A DNA stretch of 64,000 bases, taken from NCBI RefSeq assembly GCF_000192865.1, contig NC_015276.1, positions 3,038,001 through 3,102,000 of the forward strand, read 5' to 3'. This stretch comes from Marinomonas mediterranea MMB-1. Its GTDB lineage: Bacteria; Pseudomonadota; Gammaproteobacteria; Pseudomonadales; Marinomonadaceae. How positions within the stretch are numbered: the first letter of the stretch is position 1; each line of letters begins with the position of its first letter. A program made the translations under genes and the position numbers. The notes beneath the pieces are model-generated. The model saw only the letters and a list, made by a program, of their open reading frames with translations, had not been told where the DNA came from and did no database searches. This document shows, one piece after another, positions 9,171-15,656 of this stretch.

Positions 9171-9204
9171 GAAGAGATTACTAACAGTAGTGAGTAATCT
9201 CTTC
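9171..9204. terminator. Hairpin, probable terminator of the SHOCT gene displaced by the MITE
   Basis: A perfect 12-bp stem GAAGAGATTACT / AGTAATCTCTTC with a 10-nt loop lies just past the MITE. Only a weak T-rich tract follows. Its position suggests it originally ended the SHOCT transcript before the MITE inserted between them. Confidence 0.45.
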
Positions 9205-9272
9205 CATTTACATGAGATAAAAAGTGCCGCACTTCGGGCTTGAATTCAGGCGTCTTCTAAAACTATCGTAAT

Positions 9273-10472
9273 TTATAACTTCTGCGACGCCACATATAGC
9301 GCAGCCCGTTGAATCTCTTGCAAACGAAATCCTTCAATAGAAGTACTAAAGGCCCTTTCTCCTCGCTCCGTTCGGTAAGCTAAGTTTCGATGTTCTAATG
9401 TTTCTGACTGTATGCCTTCTTTATCTTTAGAGACGACACATCCCTTATCTAAACGCGATTGAATGCTTGACTTAGCATGAGCGTGCTTCATGAAATCAGC
9501 AGGAATAGGCAAGCCTTTTTCGCCTTGATGAAGCTTCTCAACATACCCGTCTTCATGTTTATGAGCTTTCAAAGCGTGATTAAGTGAAAACATGGCACAA
9601 TCCCAATCTGACTTTTGTATATCTGGATTAACCACATTCAGTTTTGCATGCGGCATACTATATCTTAAGCTATGTTCAAGCATTACCGAATTTTCAAATG
9701 TTGCTGGCTCAAAGCCGACAATAGAAGGCGGGTTTTTAGGGGTGAATTTAACATCAAGAGCTGCATGGTGGTTTGGAGAGACGCCACTTGCAGGTGGGTA
9801 AACAATTCGAACATGGTTTGGTTTTCGAGTTGAGTTTGTCTTTGCTTCCATTTGATGCAAAGCGTCTGTGCATTCTTGTGTACTTTTGAAAACATGTAAA
9901 TTGAGCCCTAGCGTTCTTTTATTCTCAGCCTCGGCGATTAACGGCAATAGCTTTTTATCAAATTTATTCATCTCATAACCCCCACTTTCACCTGTTTTAA
10001 TACAGGAAATAGCGTGTTGAGCGTAATCATGTAAATCGCTATCGAGCGACTTCGTATCCAGTAGATTAAGTTGATCAATTTTGTTTTGAAGTCGGCTAGG
10101 AACAATCGGTGCTTTCTCTGGTAGAGGGTCAGATCGACTATCTTTATCGATTTGTTTTAAAGCAGGCAACGCCATTAAATAAACTCGATCACGACTGAGC
10201 GCTGACTGCCTGACTAGCTGACTATCTGGTAACGCTTTTGAACCCTCTTTTTTATCATGAAGAGTCACGCTTGAAGACCCACAAGCATATTCCTTAAGGC
10301 GCTGCGTTAACGAAGGGGTAGGCAAATTAGCCTTGGCAGGTTTAGAAGATAATTCTGGCTGAGGTTGCACAACCCCTTCCTGCTCAGGCTTTTTCTCTTT
10401 CTTTGTGTTACTTAATGACGCTTGACCCTGAAATATATCTGGTAATGATAATTTGAACCCATTGATATGCAT
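9273..10472 (-). CDS. YopJ-family (C55-like) effector acetyltransferase
   Basis: With the start chosen here the protein has 399 residues. Its C-terminal half matches the YopJ/HopZ/AvrBsT family, type III effectors that acetylate host kinases on Ser/Thr/Lys and need host inositol hexakisphosphate. Key segments are NKFDKKLLPLIAEAENKR..LNLHV (like YopJ MDIKVMPALV..NNKYP..NL), the catalytic His in PNHHAALDVKF (H235/H236), the acidic residue in IVGFEPA (E255) and the nucleophile in KSDWDCAMFSLNHAL (C292). The His-Glu spacing of 19 equals that of YopJ (H109-E128). A YKHTQ-like block (ADFMKHAHAKS) follows. The first about 110 residues are a low-complexity, Ser/Pro/Lys-rich leader as in secreted effectors. 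The frame is open to an ATG at 10508, but the ATG at 10472 has GGGGAAAGGG just upstream. No secretion genes are near. It lies 270 bp beyond the distal end of the attC array. Confidence 0.88.
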   Translation of the reverse strand: MHINGFKLSLPDIFQGQASLSNTKKEKKPEQEGVVQPQPELSSKPAKANLPTPSLTQRLKEYACGSSSVTLHDKKEGSKALPDSQLVRQSALSRDRVYLMALPALKQIDKDSRSDPLPEKAPIVPSRLQNKIDQLNLLDTKSLDSDLHDYAQHAISCIKTGESGGYEMNKFDKKLLPLIAEAENKRTLGLNLHVFKSTQECTDALHQMEAKTNSTRKPNHVRIVYPPASGVSPNHHAALDVKFTPKNPPSIVGFEPATFENSVMLEHSLRYSMPHAKLNVVNPDIQKSDWDCAMFSLNHALKAHKHEDGYVEKLHQGEKGLPIPADFMKHAHAKSSIQSRLDKGCVVSKDKEGIQSETLEHRNLAYRTERGERAFSTSIEGFRLQEIQRAALYVASQKL

Positions 10473-10740
10473 GTACCCTTTCCCCAACCGAAAATAAAAA
10501 TATGGCATAAATAAAGTCAGTGGGGCCTTTTTGAAAAAAGTTCCTACTACCAGCGGTTCAGCGGTTGGCCACCCACCTCAACTTAACCATGAGTGTCGCA
10601 CTTATTATCTGAATTTAGGCTAATCCAAATTCGTCACTTTTTGCCCAAGAAATAACTCCATCAAGAGCTTTTTTCTCTAGCTCGAATTGATTTCGCAATT
10701 TAATTAACTAAGATTCTATTCTCACGGACTCACTCTTGAA

Positions 10741-10824
10741 ATCTAACGCCGCAATTACGGGTGAACCACACACTGGTGAGTCCGTGGCGCCTTGGCGACA
10801 CATGCGTAGATTGCCTTGTTAAGT
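10741..10824 (-). other. attC site 1 (distal end of the cassette array)
   Basis: Seen on the plus strand, ATCTAAC (10741-10747, fits RYYYAAC) and GTTAAGT (10818-10824, fits GTTRRRY) bracket 84 bp. The inner boxes GCAATTACG and CGTAGATTGC are complementary apart from one extra base, the hallmark of a single-strand-folding attC. It lies immediately 3' of the first cassette gene. Confidence 0.88.
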
Positions 10825-10828
10825 GATG

Positions 10829-11206
10829 CTAGAACACCGAATTCCATACATCACCTTGCTGATACTGTAGCTCTGTTGTTTTTAAAAACTTACCTTGAAC
10901 TTGAACCCTAATGGCATTGGTAAGGAAGCGATCTAGAACAGAGCTTAAATACTCAATTAGCTCAGTATCTGATTCTCCCTCATAGAACTCGAAGGATTCT
11001 GAAAGCACCTTCCTATCCCCCTCCCAAAAGTCGAAAAAAACTTCGTGGAAAGGGTGCGGCCAAACGACCTCTGCTCTCTTTGCAGCCAATGAAACCGACA
11101 ATTGGTAGGCATCGTTCGCTACCTCAATTGTTGGAGAGAACGTGCTTAATAGGTCAAGTAGCTCTCTTTCTAGTTCTGGTTTTCTGTCCATGCTCGGATT
11201 ATTCAC
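10829..11206 (-). CDS. Cassette-encoded hypothetical protein
   Basis: I do not recognise this acidic 125-residue soluble protein. It has no signal peptide or membrane segment. Features are a helical N-terminus (LERELLDLLSTF), a tryptophan-containing centre (WPHPFHEVFFDFWEGD) and a C-terminal half with SVLDRFLTNAIRVQ. The general size and acidity resemble immunity proteins, but that is only an impression. Two starts are possible, GTG at 11206, which falls in the attC core, or ATG at 11191. The gene ends 5 bp before attC 1, as expected of a gene cassette. Confidence 0.7.
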   Translation of the reverse strand: MNNPSMDRKPELERELLDLLSTFSPTIEVANDAYQLSVSLAAKRAEVVWPHPFHEVFFDFWEGDRKVLSESFEFYEGESDTELIEYLSSVLDRFLTNAIRVQVQGKFLKTTELQYQQGDVWNSVF

Positions 11207-11211
11207 TTAAC
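11205..11211 (-). other. Solitary attC core site (RYYYAAC) without a full attC
   Basis: ACTTAAC fits the core consensus, and the downstream cassette starts at it, but the stop codon of the upstream gene lies only 4 bp away. The usual 60-100 bp foldable site is missing, so an attC was probably lost by deletion. Confidence 0.5.
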
Positions 11212-11215
11212 GCCG

Positions 11216-11646
11216 TTATAACCTGGTTATGTTTTTGCGCCATTCTAAAATTGTTACCCCCAAATACGCTATACATGCAGTACTTAGTACATGCCCTCCC
11301 CACAAAGGGGTATGGAAGGGTGAGTAAACAACCGAATAGATAACAAAGCCCAACCACCCACACAACAAAGTTTGTAAAACCAGCTCCCAGCGCCGTATCT
11401 CTCTCTGACGAAAAACATGCACACAAAGTGCTAATGGCATTAAGAAAGTAAGCAACAGCCAGTATCCACCATCACCCTGAGCGTACTTTTGACGGCGATG
11501 ATCGTCCTGCTTGAATCATTCTGTTCTACCTGAACTATTTCCCCGCCACTTTCCATCTCCACTACCGTTCCCACTGAACACTGAGACAACGGAAAAAATA
11601 TGCAAGCAAGTATGGAAATTGAAATTATTAGTTTAAAAACTCTCAT
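11216..11646 (-). pseudogene. Small signal-peptide/membrane protein gene, probably frameshifted
   Basis: Two overlapping frames appear to make one protein of about 143 residues. The first frame starts at ATG 11646 with MRVFKLIISISILACIFFPLSQC, a signal or lipoprotein-like leader, and runs to about residue 50 before turning into implausible sequence that stops at 11440. The second frame is open across the junction (GDGGYWLLLTFLMPLALCVHVF...) and continues with two membrane helices to a stop at 11216; its only starts are non-ATG codons. A single-base shift near 11480-11500 would join them. Alternatively these are two overlapping small genes. The function is unknown. The gene occupies the cassette position between attC 2 and the solitary core site. 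Confidence 0.5.
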
Positions 11647-11658
11647 CTTAGAACCGAA

Positions 11659-11751
11659 ACATAACGCCACAATAACCGAGCGGAGCTAAGCTTGATATTT
11701 TGAGCAAAGCGAACCACGCTTAGCGGAGTCCGGTTGATTGCTTTGTTAAGG
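11659..11751 (-). other. attC site 2
   Basis: ACATAAC and GTTAAGG cores (one mismatch each to consensus) bracket 93 bp. The inner boxes CAATAACCG / CGGTTGATTG and the central GCTAAGC / GCTTAGC can pair, giving the attC hairpin. The stop codon of the DUF3885-like gene lies inside the core. Confidence 0.85.
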
Positions 11752-12372
11752 CAATTTTTTGAACACTGCATCCATTGCCTCCCGATCGTAATCTAACAAG
11801 TAATTACCAAACTGATTATACAAACCCTGTAATAGTAGTTTGTTTTTCCCTACGACATCCATGCCTCGGTCATCGTATGGGAAAATCATCACGCTTTTTT
11901 CGAGGTTAAATAGATATATATTTGCACTAGGGCTTGGCTCGATACCGCCTAAATCTGTAGCTAAAGCGCACCATAGCGCGTTGACAAGACATTCCAGAGG
12001 TACTTCAAATGCAATGTAATGCCACCTAGAATTTGCGAAGTCTTCATCATCGACCCACTCATCATCAAATTCACTCCAGTGCTCTTTATTAGATTTTGGA
12101 AATAGGCCAACTTCACGTAATGACCTAAGCACTGATACACTAGAAACAAGTGACTTTTCGCCGTAGACTTTTACGCAAACTGTAATGTCTTCACAGTCAC
12201 CAAAAATGTGACCACAAACTTCCATCGCTTTTCGATGCGCAGTGAGAAACTGATTTAAGTGCGTACCACCCTCAGCAAGCTCAAAGCGAAGGCCGCCCTC
12301 AAAGCTATAAAATAGGGGCCTTTTAAAAGCTTTACCGTCAAACTTGCCTTCAATTTCTAATCGAATACTCAT
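11746..12372 (-). CDS. DUF3885-like cassette protein
   Basis: This 208-residue soluble protein opens with a beta-rich segment containing LFYSFEGGLRFELAEGG and ends with IFPYDDRGMDVVGKNK...LYNQFGNYLLDYDREAMDAVF. The FGLRFEL-type block at the N-terminus and the YDDRGMD/LLDYDR block at the C-terminus are the pattern I associate with DUF3885, which is often found among toxin-immunity and cassette genes. The biochemical role is unknown. The ATG lies 5 bp from the attC 3 core and the TAA stop overlaps the attC 2 core, so the gene fills its cassette exactly. Confidence 0.7.
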   Translation of the reverse strand: MSIRLEIEGKFDGKAFKRPLFYSFEGGLRFELAEGGTHLNQFLTAHRKAMEVCGHIFGDCEDITVCVKVYGEKSLVSSVSVLRSLREVGLFPKSNKEHWSEFDDEWVDDEDFANSRWHYIAFEVPLECLVNALWCALATDLGGIEPSPSANIYLFNLEKSVMIFPYDDRGMDVVGKNKLLLQGLYNQFGNYLLDYDREAMDAVFKKLP

Positions 12373-12376
12373 GGTG

Positions 12377-12475
12377 CCTTAACGCCCCTATTAAACGACG
12401 CAAACTTGCTGGCTAAAATTGCGAGGCACGGGCGCCAGCCAGCGAGTAGGCGTCCGGTTGAATGGTTTGTTAGCT
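12377..12475 (-). other. attC site 3
   Basis: Cores CCTTAAC and GTTAGCT bracket 99 bp. CTGGCTAAAATTGCG and CGCCAGCCAG arms, plus ATTAAACGACG opposite CGTCCGGTTGAAT, can form the expected imperfect hairpin. Confidence 0.82.
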
Positions 12476-12479
12476 GTGC

Positions 12480-12812
12480 TCATAAAAACTTCCTATTTCT
12501 CTTATACCATTTTATGTAAGCGATAGTGAAAAAAAGATTCTGCGGCGGAGGGAAATAGGGCAACAGCTCACTGAGTAACTCACCAATTTCTTTTAGCTTT
12601 TCGTTAGACTGATTTTTATACGCCTTAATCATCCAGTGGTTGTTGGAATCAAACCAACTTACACCGCTTGGATATTTGTTTTGTAATTCACCTTTAGCAA
12701 CCAACTCTTTAAACAAATCGTGGTATTTAGTTCGCAAGCTAAGAATGTGGCACATGCCTCCTATCCCTACCAGCACATATGAAAATCCACAAAGAATTAA
12801 AAGCAGTTCCAA
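12480..12812 (-). CDS. Cassette-encoded small membrane protein
   Basis: A 110-residue protein of unknown family. One N-terminal membrane helix (ELLLILCGFSYVLVGIGGMC, about residues 2-21) is followed by a soluble domain of about 85 residues, with PYFPPPQNLFF and a basic tail (KWYKRNRKF). The frame begins at TTG (12812), with GAGG eight bases upstream supporting that start; the next in-frame ATG would remove most of the membrane helix. The stop lies 5 bp from the attC 3 core. No function can be inferred. Confidence 0.62.
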   Translation of the reverse strand: MELLLILCGFSYVLVGIGGMCHILSLRTKYHDLFKELVAKGELQNKYPSGVSWFDSNNHWMIKAYKNQSNEKLKEIGELLSELLPYFPPPQNLFFTIAYIKWYKRNRKFL

Positions 12813-12833
12813 TTATCAAACCTCAATTCGTAC

Positions 12834-12905
12834 AGCTAACGCCTCACTCACCGGAATTTTGGGAGCGAAGCGAGTAAAATTTCCGAGTGCAGTGACTTGT
12901 TAGCA
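12834..12905 (-). other. attC site 4
   Basis: Cores AGCTAAC and GTTAGCA bracket 72 bp. The arms CACTCACCGGAATTTT and AAAATTTCCGAGTG pair almost perfectly, with a GAAGCG-containing tip. Confidence 0.85.
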
Positions 12906-12907
12906 TG

Positions 12908-13312
12908 CTACCGAACACGTTTAGAGTTAGTTAAGTAATCGCTACCAGACAACGGCCCTTTATATATATCTTCTAATAAAAAGTGCAGCACTTCTTTGAG
13001 TTCTTTCTTGTCACTTGGCAATGTTATTTTGCCATTATTTACAACGACTGGAATGTCAGGAAAATTGGCAGCAGCTGTGGATATTTGCGTAACAGTATAG
13101 TTGTCTAATACACCCGAACTCTCAATAGAGTGCGCCATCTTTCTTACTTGCGTATCGGCTTCTGAGATAAAACTTGCAAGATCAGCAATTTCCAATGAAG
13201 CATGTTGCGACATCTGAGTTAAGTCTTCGTCAGTTGCTTCTCGATAAAACTCTGATAGATCGAAAACCATTCGAGCATTGTGAAAGCTTTTAAATTTTAA
13301 CACGCAAGACAC
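12908..13312 (-). pseudogene. Probable 3' part of a KwaB-like (DUF4868) gene
   Basis: The 134 residues end in VLHFLLEDIYKGPLSGSDYL then TNSKR. A (L)L.(D/E)D.Y..PL(T/S)...Y...SK ending is what I recall for DUF4868 proteins such as KwaB, the DNA-binding partner of the two-gene Kiwa anti-phage system. The upstream part (ARMVFDLSEFYREA, RKMAHSIESSGVLDNY) also fits the C-terminal third of that family, which is normally about 300 residues. The frame begins with a GTG inside an inverted copy of the REP-like repeat that borders the Y1 transposase, so the 5' part was evidently removed by that insertion. No KwaA-like membrane protein gene is adjacent. The family call rests on recalled motifs and needs a profile search. 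Confidence 0.5.
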
Positions 13313-13315
13313 CCA
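13302..13315 (-). repeat. REP-like repeat, inverted copy
   Basis: The reverse complement reads GGGTGTCTTGCGTG, nearly the core of the repeats at 14553-14596 and 14969-14990 but in opposite orientation. It probably marks the other edge of the Y1 transposase element. Confidence 0.6.
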
Positions 13316-13514
13316 CTACATAGAATCACGAAACACTTTCCAGCGCCATTATCAAATCTATCAATTTAAAACCAGCGGTTAAACCGCCTATCTTAGAAGT
13401 TCATGGTGAGCCGGAGACTATTCTCAGTTTTCACGCAAGAAGCGGCCTCATACCGATCATATTGTACGATCTTAGATCAGTTTAGGAATGATGGGGGATT
13501 ATCAGGAAATTAAA

Positions 13515-14483
13515 TTACGCGAGTAGCCTTGTGCACCTTCGGTTTGGTCTGGCTTTAGGATTTGAGTGCGAATATTCCTTTAAGCTTGCTTCTGCTCCTA
13601 CGATACTGCTTGAGTTTGATTCGAACTGAGTTGCAATCGTTATCCAATTTTCGTGAGAAATGCCTACTCTTTGTAAAATAGGCGAAAGTGATAGATCGAT
13701 TGAACCTCTTTTATCCTCCCGAACAACGCGTCCGGTGAGGTCAACAAGATCAAAGTAATCTTTAAGCTTAAAGGCAATTCCAATGGGTTGGTTCTCTCTT
13801 TCATTGCCTATAAACGGCATCAACTCTTTTGGTTGCTCTGCACGCTTCGCTGACTTAACTCGTTTCTTTAAGCTGGTAAATTGAGAGGTTTCAGGTGTGT
13901 CTGCGATATTCGCTCTGAGTGGATTGAGATCGACATACGCCATGCAAGCAATTAACGCAGCTTCATCCAAGAGTGCCTGAGACTTGAAGCGCCCTTCCCA
14001 GAACCGGCCTGTACAATTATCTTCAAAATTTGCTTGCCTTGCTATTGGCTCACTTAGGTCCCTCATGAACCAGCTAATATCCATGAGCCGTTGACGATAA
14101 GTCTCGGCTGTCACTTCCAACATCTCCATCACAGCCTTTGGCAGCTCTTCACCTCGGATGTACTTCTGAGTGAGCAATGTTCCCTTATGGAGCTTGTGCC
14201 AGCGCTCAATCACTTCACGAGTTGTCCAGTCCTTGGCGTCTTGCTCATTCACATGCAAAACAACATGAATGTGGTTACTCATCACAGCATAGGCACATAC
14301 ATCGATGGCAAATATTTGAGCTAGAAATAAGAGACGGTTTTCGATCCAGCCACGACGATGTTCAAAGCTTTTGCCCGTGACGACATCCTCTCCACAAAGA
14401 AAAGCACGGCGAACACAGCGAGAAATACAATGATAATAAGGAGTATCAGACAAGCTGACCTGTTGACTTCTTGGGCGCGACAT
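13515..14483 (-). CDS. REP-associated Y1 (HUH) transposase
   Basis: The 322-residue single-strand DNA transposase has the HUH metal-binding motif in VCAYAVMSNHIHVVLHV and an N-terminal core starting MSRPRSQQVSLSDTPYYHCISRCVRRAFLCG. A later GRFWEGRFKSQALLDEAALIACMAYVDLNPLRA segment contains the usual catalytic-helix region of the Y1_Tnp family. It resembles the larger TnpA_REP type of Vibrio and Marinomonas rather than classical IS200. The frame is open to 14549, but the ATG at 14483 has GGAATTTCCGT upstream and matches the family N-terminus. REP-like repeats flank the gene, and a LexA-like box lies 31-46 bp upstream of the start. Confidence 0.9.
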   Translation of the reverse strand: MSRPRSQQVSLSDTPYYHCISRCVRRAFLCGEDVVTGKSFEHRRGWIENRLLFLAQIFAIDVCAYAVMSNHIHVVLHVNEQDAKDWTTREVIERWHKLHKGTLLTQKYIRGEELPKAVMEMLEVTAETYRQRLMDISWFMRDLSEPIARQANFEDNCTGRFWEGRFKSQALLDEAALIACMAYVDLNPLRANIADTPETSQFTSLKKRVKSAKRAEQPKELMPFIGNERENQPIGIAFKLKDYFDLVDLTGRVVREDKRGSIDLSLSPILQRVGISHENWITIATQFESNSSSIVGAEASLKEYSHSNPKARPNRRCTRLLA

Positions 14484-14513
14484 ACGGAAATTCCTTTTTC
14501 CAAATAAAATATA

Positions 14514-14529
14514 CTGTTTATTTATACAG
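14514..14529. promoter_or_regulatory. LexA-like (SOS) box upstream of the Y1 transposase
   Basis: CTGTTTATTTATACAG matches the gammaproteobacterial LexA consensus CTGT(AT)4ACAG at nearly every position and lies 31 bp before the transposase start. The second copy of the surrounding repeat (14933-14990) has only the right half. Confidence 0.65.
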
Positions 14530-14574
14530 TTAAATGTATGCACCGTCAAATCGAATGGGTGTCTTGCGTAACCG
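14517..14574 (+). repeat. 58-bp direct repeat, copy 1
   Basis: This matches 14933-14990 at 56 of 58 positions. Its last 22 bp (14553-14574) are repeated exactly in tandem at 14575-14596. The two long copies bracket the IS1595 fragment. Confidence 0.9.
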
Positions 14575-14596
14575 GAATGGGTGTCTTGCGTAACCG
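14553..14596 (+). repeat. Tandem pair of 22-bp REP-like units
   Basis: Two exact copies of GAATGGGTGTCTTGCGTAACCG follow one another. They are presumed recognition or by-product sequences of the adjacent Y1 transposase. Confidence 0.8.
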
Positions 14597-14617
14597 GTTG
14601 CGTAACCGTGAAATCGG

Positions 14618-14891
14618 ATACTCAAGAAAAAAGACCGTTCATCTTGGTTCAGATATACCAGCACACGAAACCATGCCAGGAGTTCATAGAGTGGCAGCTT
14701 TGTTGAAACGCTGGCTATTGGGAACCTACCAAGGTGCCGTTCAAGCCAAGCAGCTTGATTACTACTTGGATGAATATACCTTTAGATTTAACAGAAGAAA
14801 ATCGCGGTCTAGGGGGCTATTATTTTATCGATTACTTGAGCAGTCAGTAGCAACAAAACCCTTAACCTATGAGGGTATTAAAACGAGGTAA
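14618..14891 (+). pseudogene. IS1595-family transposase, C-terminal fragment
   Basis: The translation contains MPGVHRVAALLKRWLLGTYQ, then QLDYYLDEYTFRFNRRKSRSR and LLFYRLLEQSVATKPLTYE. This is the C-terminal end of ISXO2-like DDE transposases of the IS1595 family, about 85 of roughly 300 residues. Upstream, the coding sequence is cut by the REP-like repeats, and residues before about 14618 come from repeat DNA. It is a dead remnant lying between the two 58-bp direct repeats. Confidence 0.85.
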
Positions 14892-14932
14892 ACACTAGAT
14901 ATAGTGTCTGGTTGCTCTAAATGGATAGCCCT

Positions 14933-14990
14933 TTTATTTATACAGTTAAATATATGCACCGTCAAATCGAATGGGTGTCTTGTGTAACCG
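14933..14990 (+). repeat. 58-bp direct repeat, copy 2
   Basis: The second copy of 14517-14574, with two substitutions. Its right end cuts into the Tdi1-like gene, replacing that gene's 3' part. Confidence 0.9.
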
Positions 14991-15191
14991 ATCTTCAGCG
15001 ACCTTGTTTAATTCTCCTACGCCAACATCAAGCCAGTAGATCCCCCTATTTTCCACATTTTGTAGAAAGGCATCTCCACTAGCTGCTAGTAAGATCGGTA
15101 GCTTTTTGTCACCAATTAACCATTCCCAGCCCGATAAAACTTCTTCTCGTTTTAAGTGGGAAAAATTGACTGTAAGATCGTCTAACGTCAT
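14946..15191 (-). pseudogene. Truncated Tdi1-type (DUF1851) T6SS immunity protein
   Basis: The first about 67 residues (MTLDDLTVNFSHLKREEVLS, WEWLIGDKKLPILLAASGDAF, YWLDVGVGELNKVAED) match the N-terminal half of Tdi1/DUF1851 proteins, which neutralise the Tde1-type DNase effectors of type VI secretion. Family members run about 140-180 residues. From 14990 downwards the frame continues into the 58-bp repeat and encodes junk (HKTPIRFDGAYI), so the C-terminal half is lost and the protein is probably non-functional. It is a cassette gene: attC 5 lies 20 bp upstream of its start. Confidence 0.75.
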
Positions 15192-15210
15192 GATAAATTT
15201 CCTGACTAAA

Positions 15211-15302
15211 TGCTAACGCCTTTAGCATAGGCCGAGGAGCGACAGCGACGATGTTCAGCGCTTAGCGCAAACATGGCTACTTTTTCAAATGTTTTGTTCA
15301 AT
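15211..15302 (-). other. attC site 5
   Basis: Cores TGCTAAC and GTTCAAT are degenerate but correctly placed 92 bp apart. TTTAGCAT and ATGGCTAC arms can pair imperfectly. The stop of the 55-residue ORF lies inside the site. Confidence 0.6.
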
Positions 15303-15452
15303 TATTGTTATTCCAAAGAATAATACAGGCACCAATGCGAAGATTCCGAGCAGGTAAGCAGCTTTCGAAGCCACACCCTTTTTTATTAGAAAAGCCGCTC
15401 CCGCTAATGATATTACACCGCACACAACCCAAACTAGCGACACATAAAACAT
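15285..15452 (-). CDS. Cassette-encoded 55-residue membrane protein
   Basis: The ORF reads MFYVSLVWVVCGVISLAGAA then FLIKKGVASKAAYLLGIFAL and VPVLFFGITIIEQNI. It has two membrane helices (about residues 4-22 and 33-51) joined by a short basic loop. No family is recognised. It ends within attC 5, the position expected of a cassette gene. It shares its cassette with a 34-residue ORF upstream. It is too short for confident calling, but the clean hydrophobic pattern supports a real gene. Confidence 0.5.
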   Translation of the reverse strand: MFYVSLVWVVCGVISLAGAAFLIKKGVASKAAYLLGIFALVPVLFFGITIIEQNI

Positions 15453-15485
15453 AATCCAATCTGACTTATAAAATTAAGTCCTTGG

Positions 15486-15590
15486 TTAATGCTCTCTGAA
15501 TATCAATGAATGAAGTAAGAGGCCCATGTAGCACAGATACCCAAATGCCAATATTGAAAACGAAGATATATATATTTTACTTTCGTTCAT
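15486..15590 (-). CDS. Tiny ORF, possible 34-residue membrane peptide
   Basis: An ATG just inside the cassette, 8 bp from the attC 6 core, opens MNESKIYISSFSILAFGYLC then YMGLLLHSLIFREH, a single membrane helix. No attC separates it from the next ORF, so both belong to one cassette. The support is position and hydrophobicity only. Confidence 0.35.
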   Translation of the reverse strand: MNESKIYISSFSILAFGYLCYMGLLLHSLIFREH

Positions 15591-15597
15591 GATGTAC

Positions 15598-15656
15598 ATT
15601 TAACGTCTCAAGCCGCGGCGCGCGTTAGCGCGTCCTCCTTGCTTGACTTGTTATGA
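15598..15656 (-). other. attC site 6
   Basis: ATTTAAC and GTTATGA bracket a compact 59-bp site. TCAAGC / GCTTGA outer arms and the central CGCGCGTTAGCGCG give a near-perfect hairpin, like the short attC sites of mobile integrons. Confidence 0.88.

Noticed and set aside
9273..10508. YopJ-like gene as a member of the cassette array
   Set aside because: No attC is found downstream of it at 9240-9272, and 270 bp separate it from attC 1, so it is adjacent to the array but not a cassette.
11199..11426. 75-residue minus-strand ORF overlapping the frameshifted cassette gene
   Set aside because: It overlaps, in another frame, the more plausible membrane-protein coding and runs through the solitary attC core.
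13313..13500. Short plus-strand coding stretch between the KwaB-like fragment and the transposase
   Set aside because: About 38 codons are open (KPAVKPPILEVHGEPETILS...) but without start, ribosome binding site or recognised similarity.
14538..14640. N-terminal part of the plus-strand ORF starting in the 58-bp repeat
   Set aside because: The translation (QIEWVSCVTGMGVL...) is repeat DNA read through; only the later part matches a transposase.
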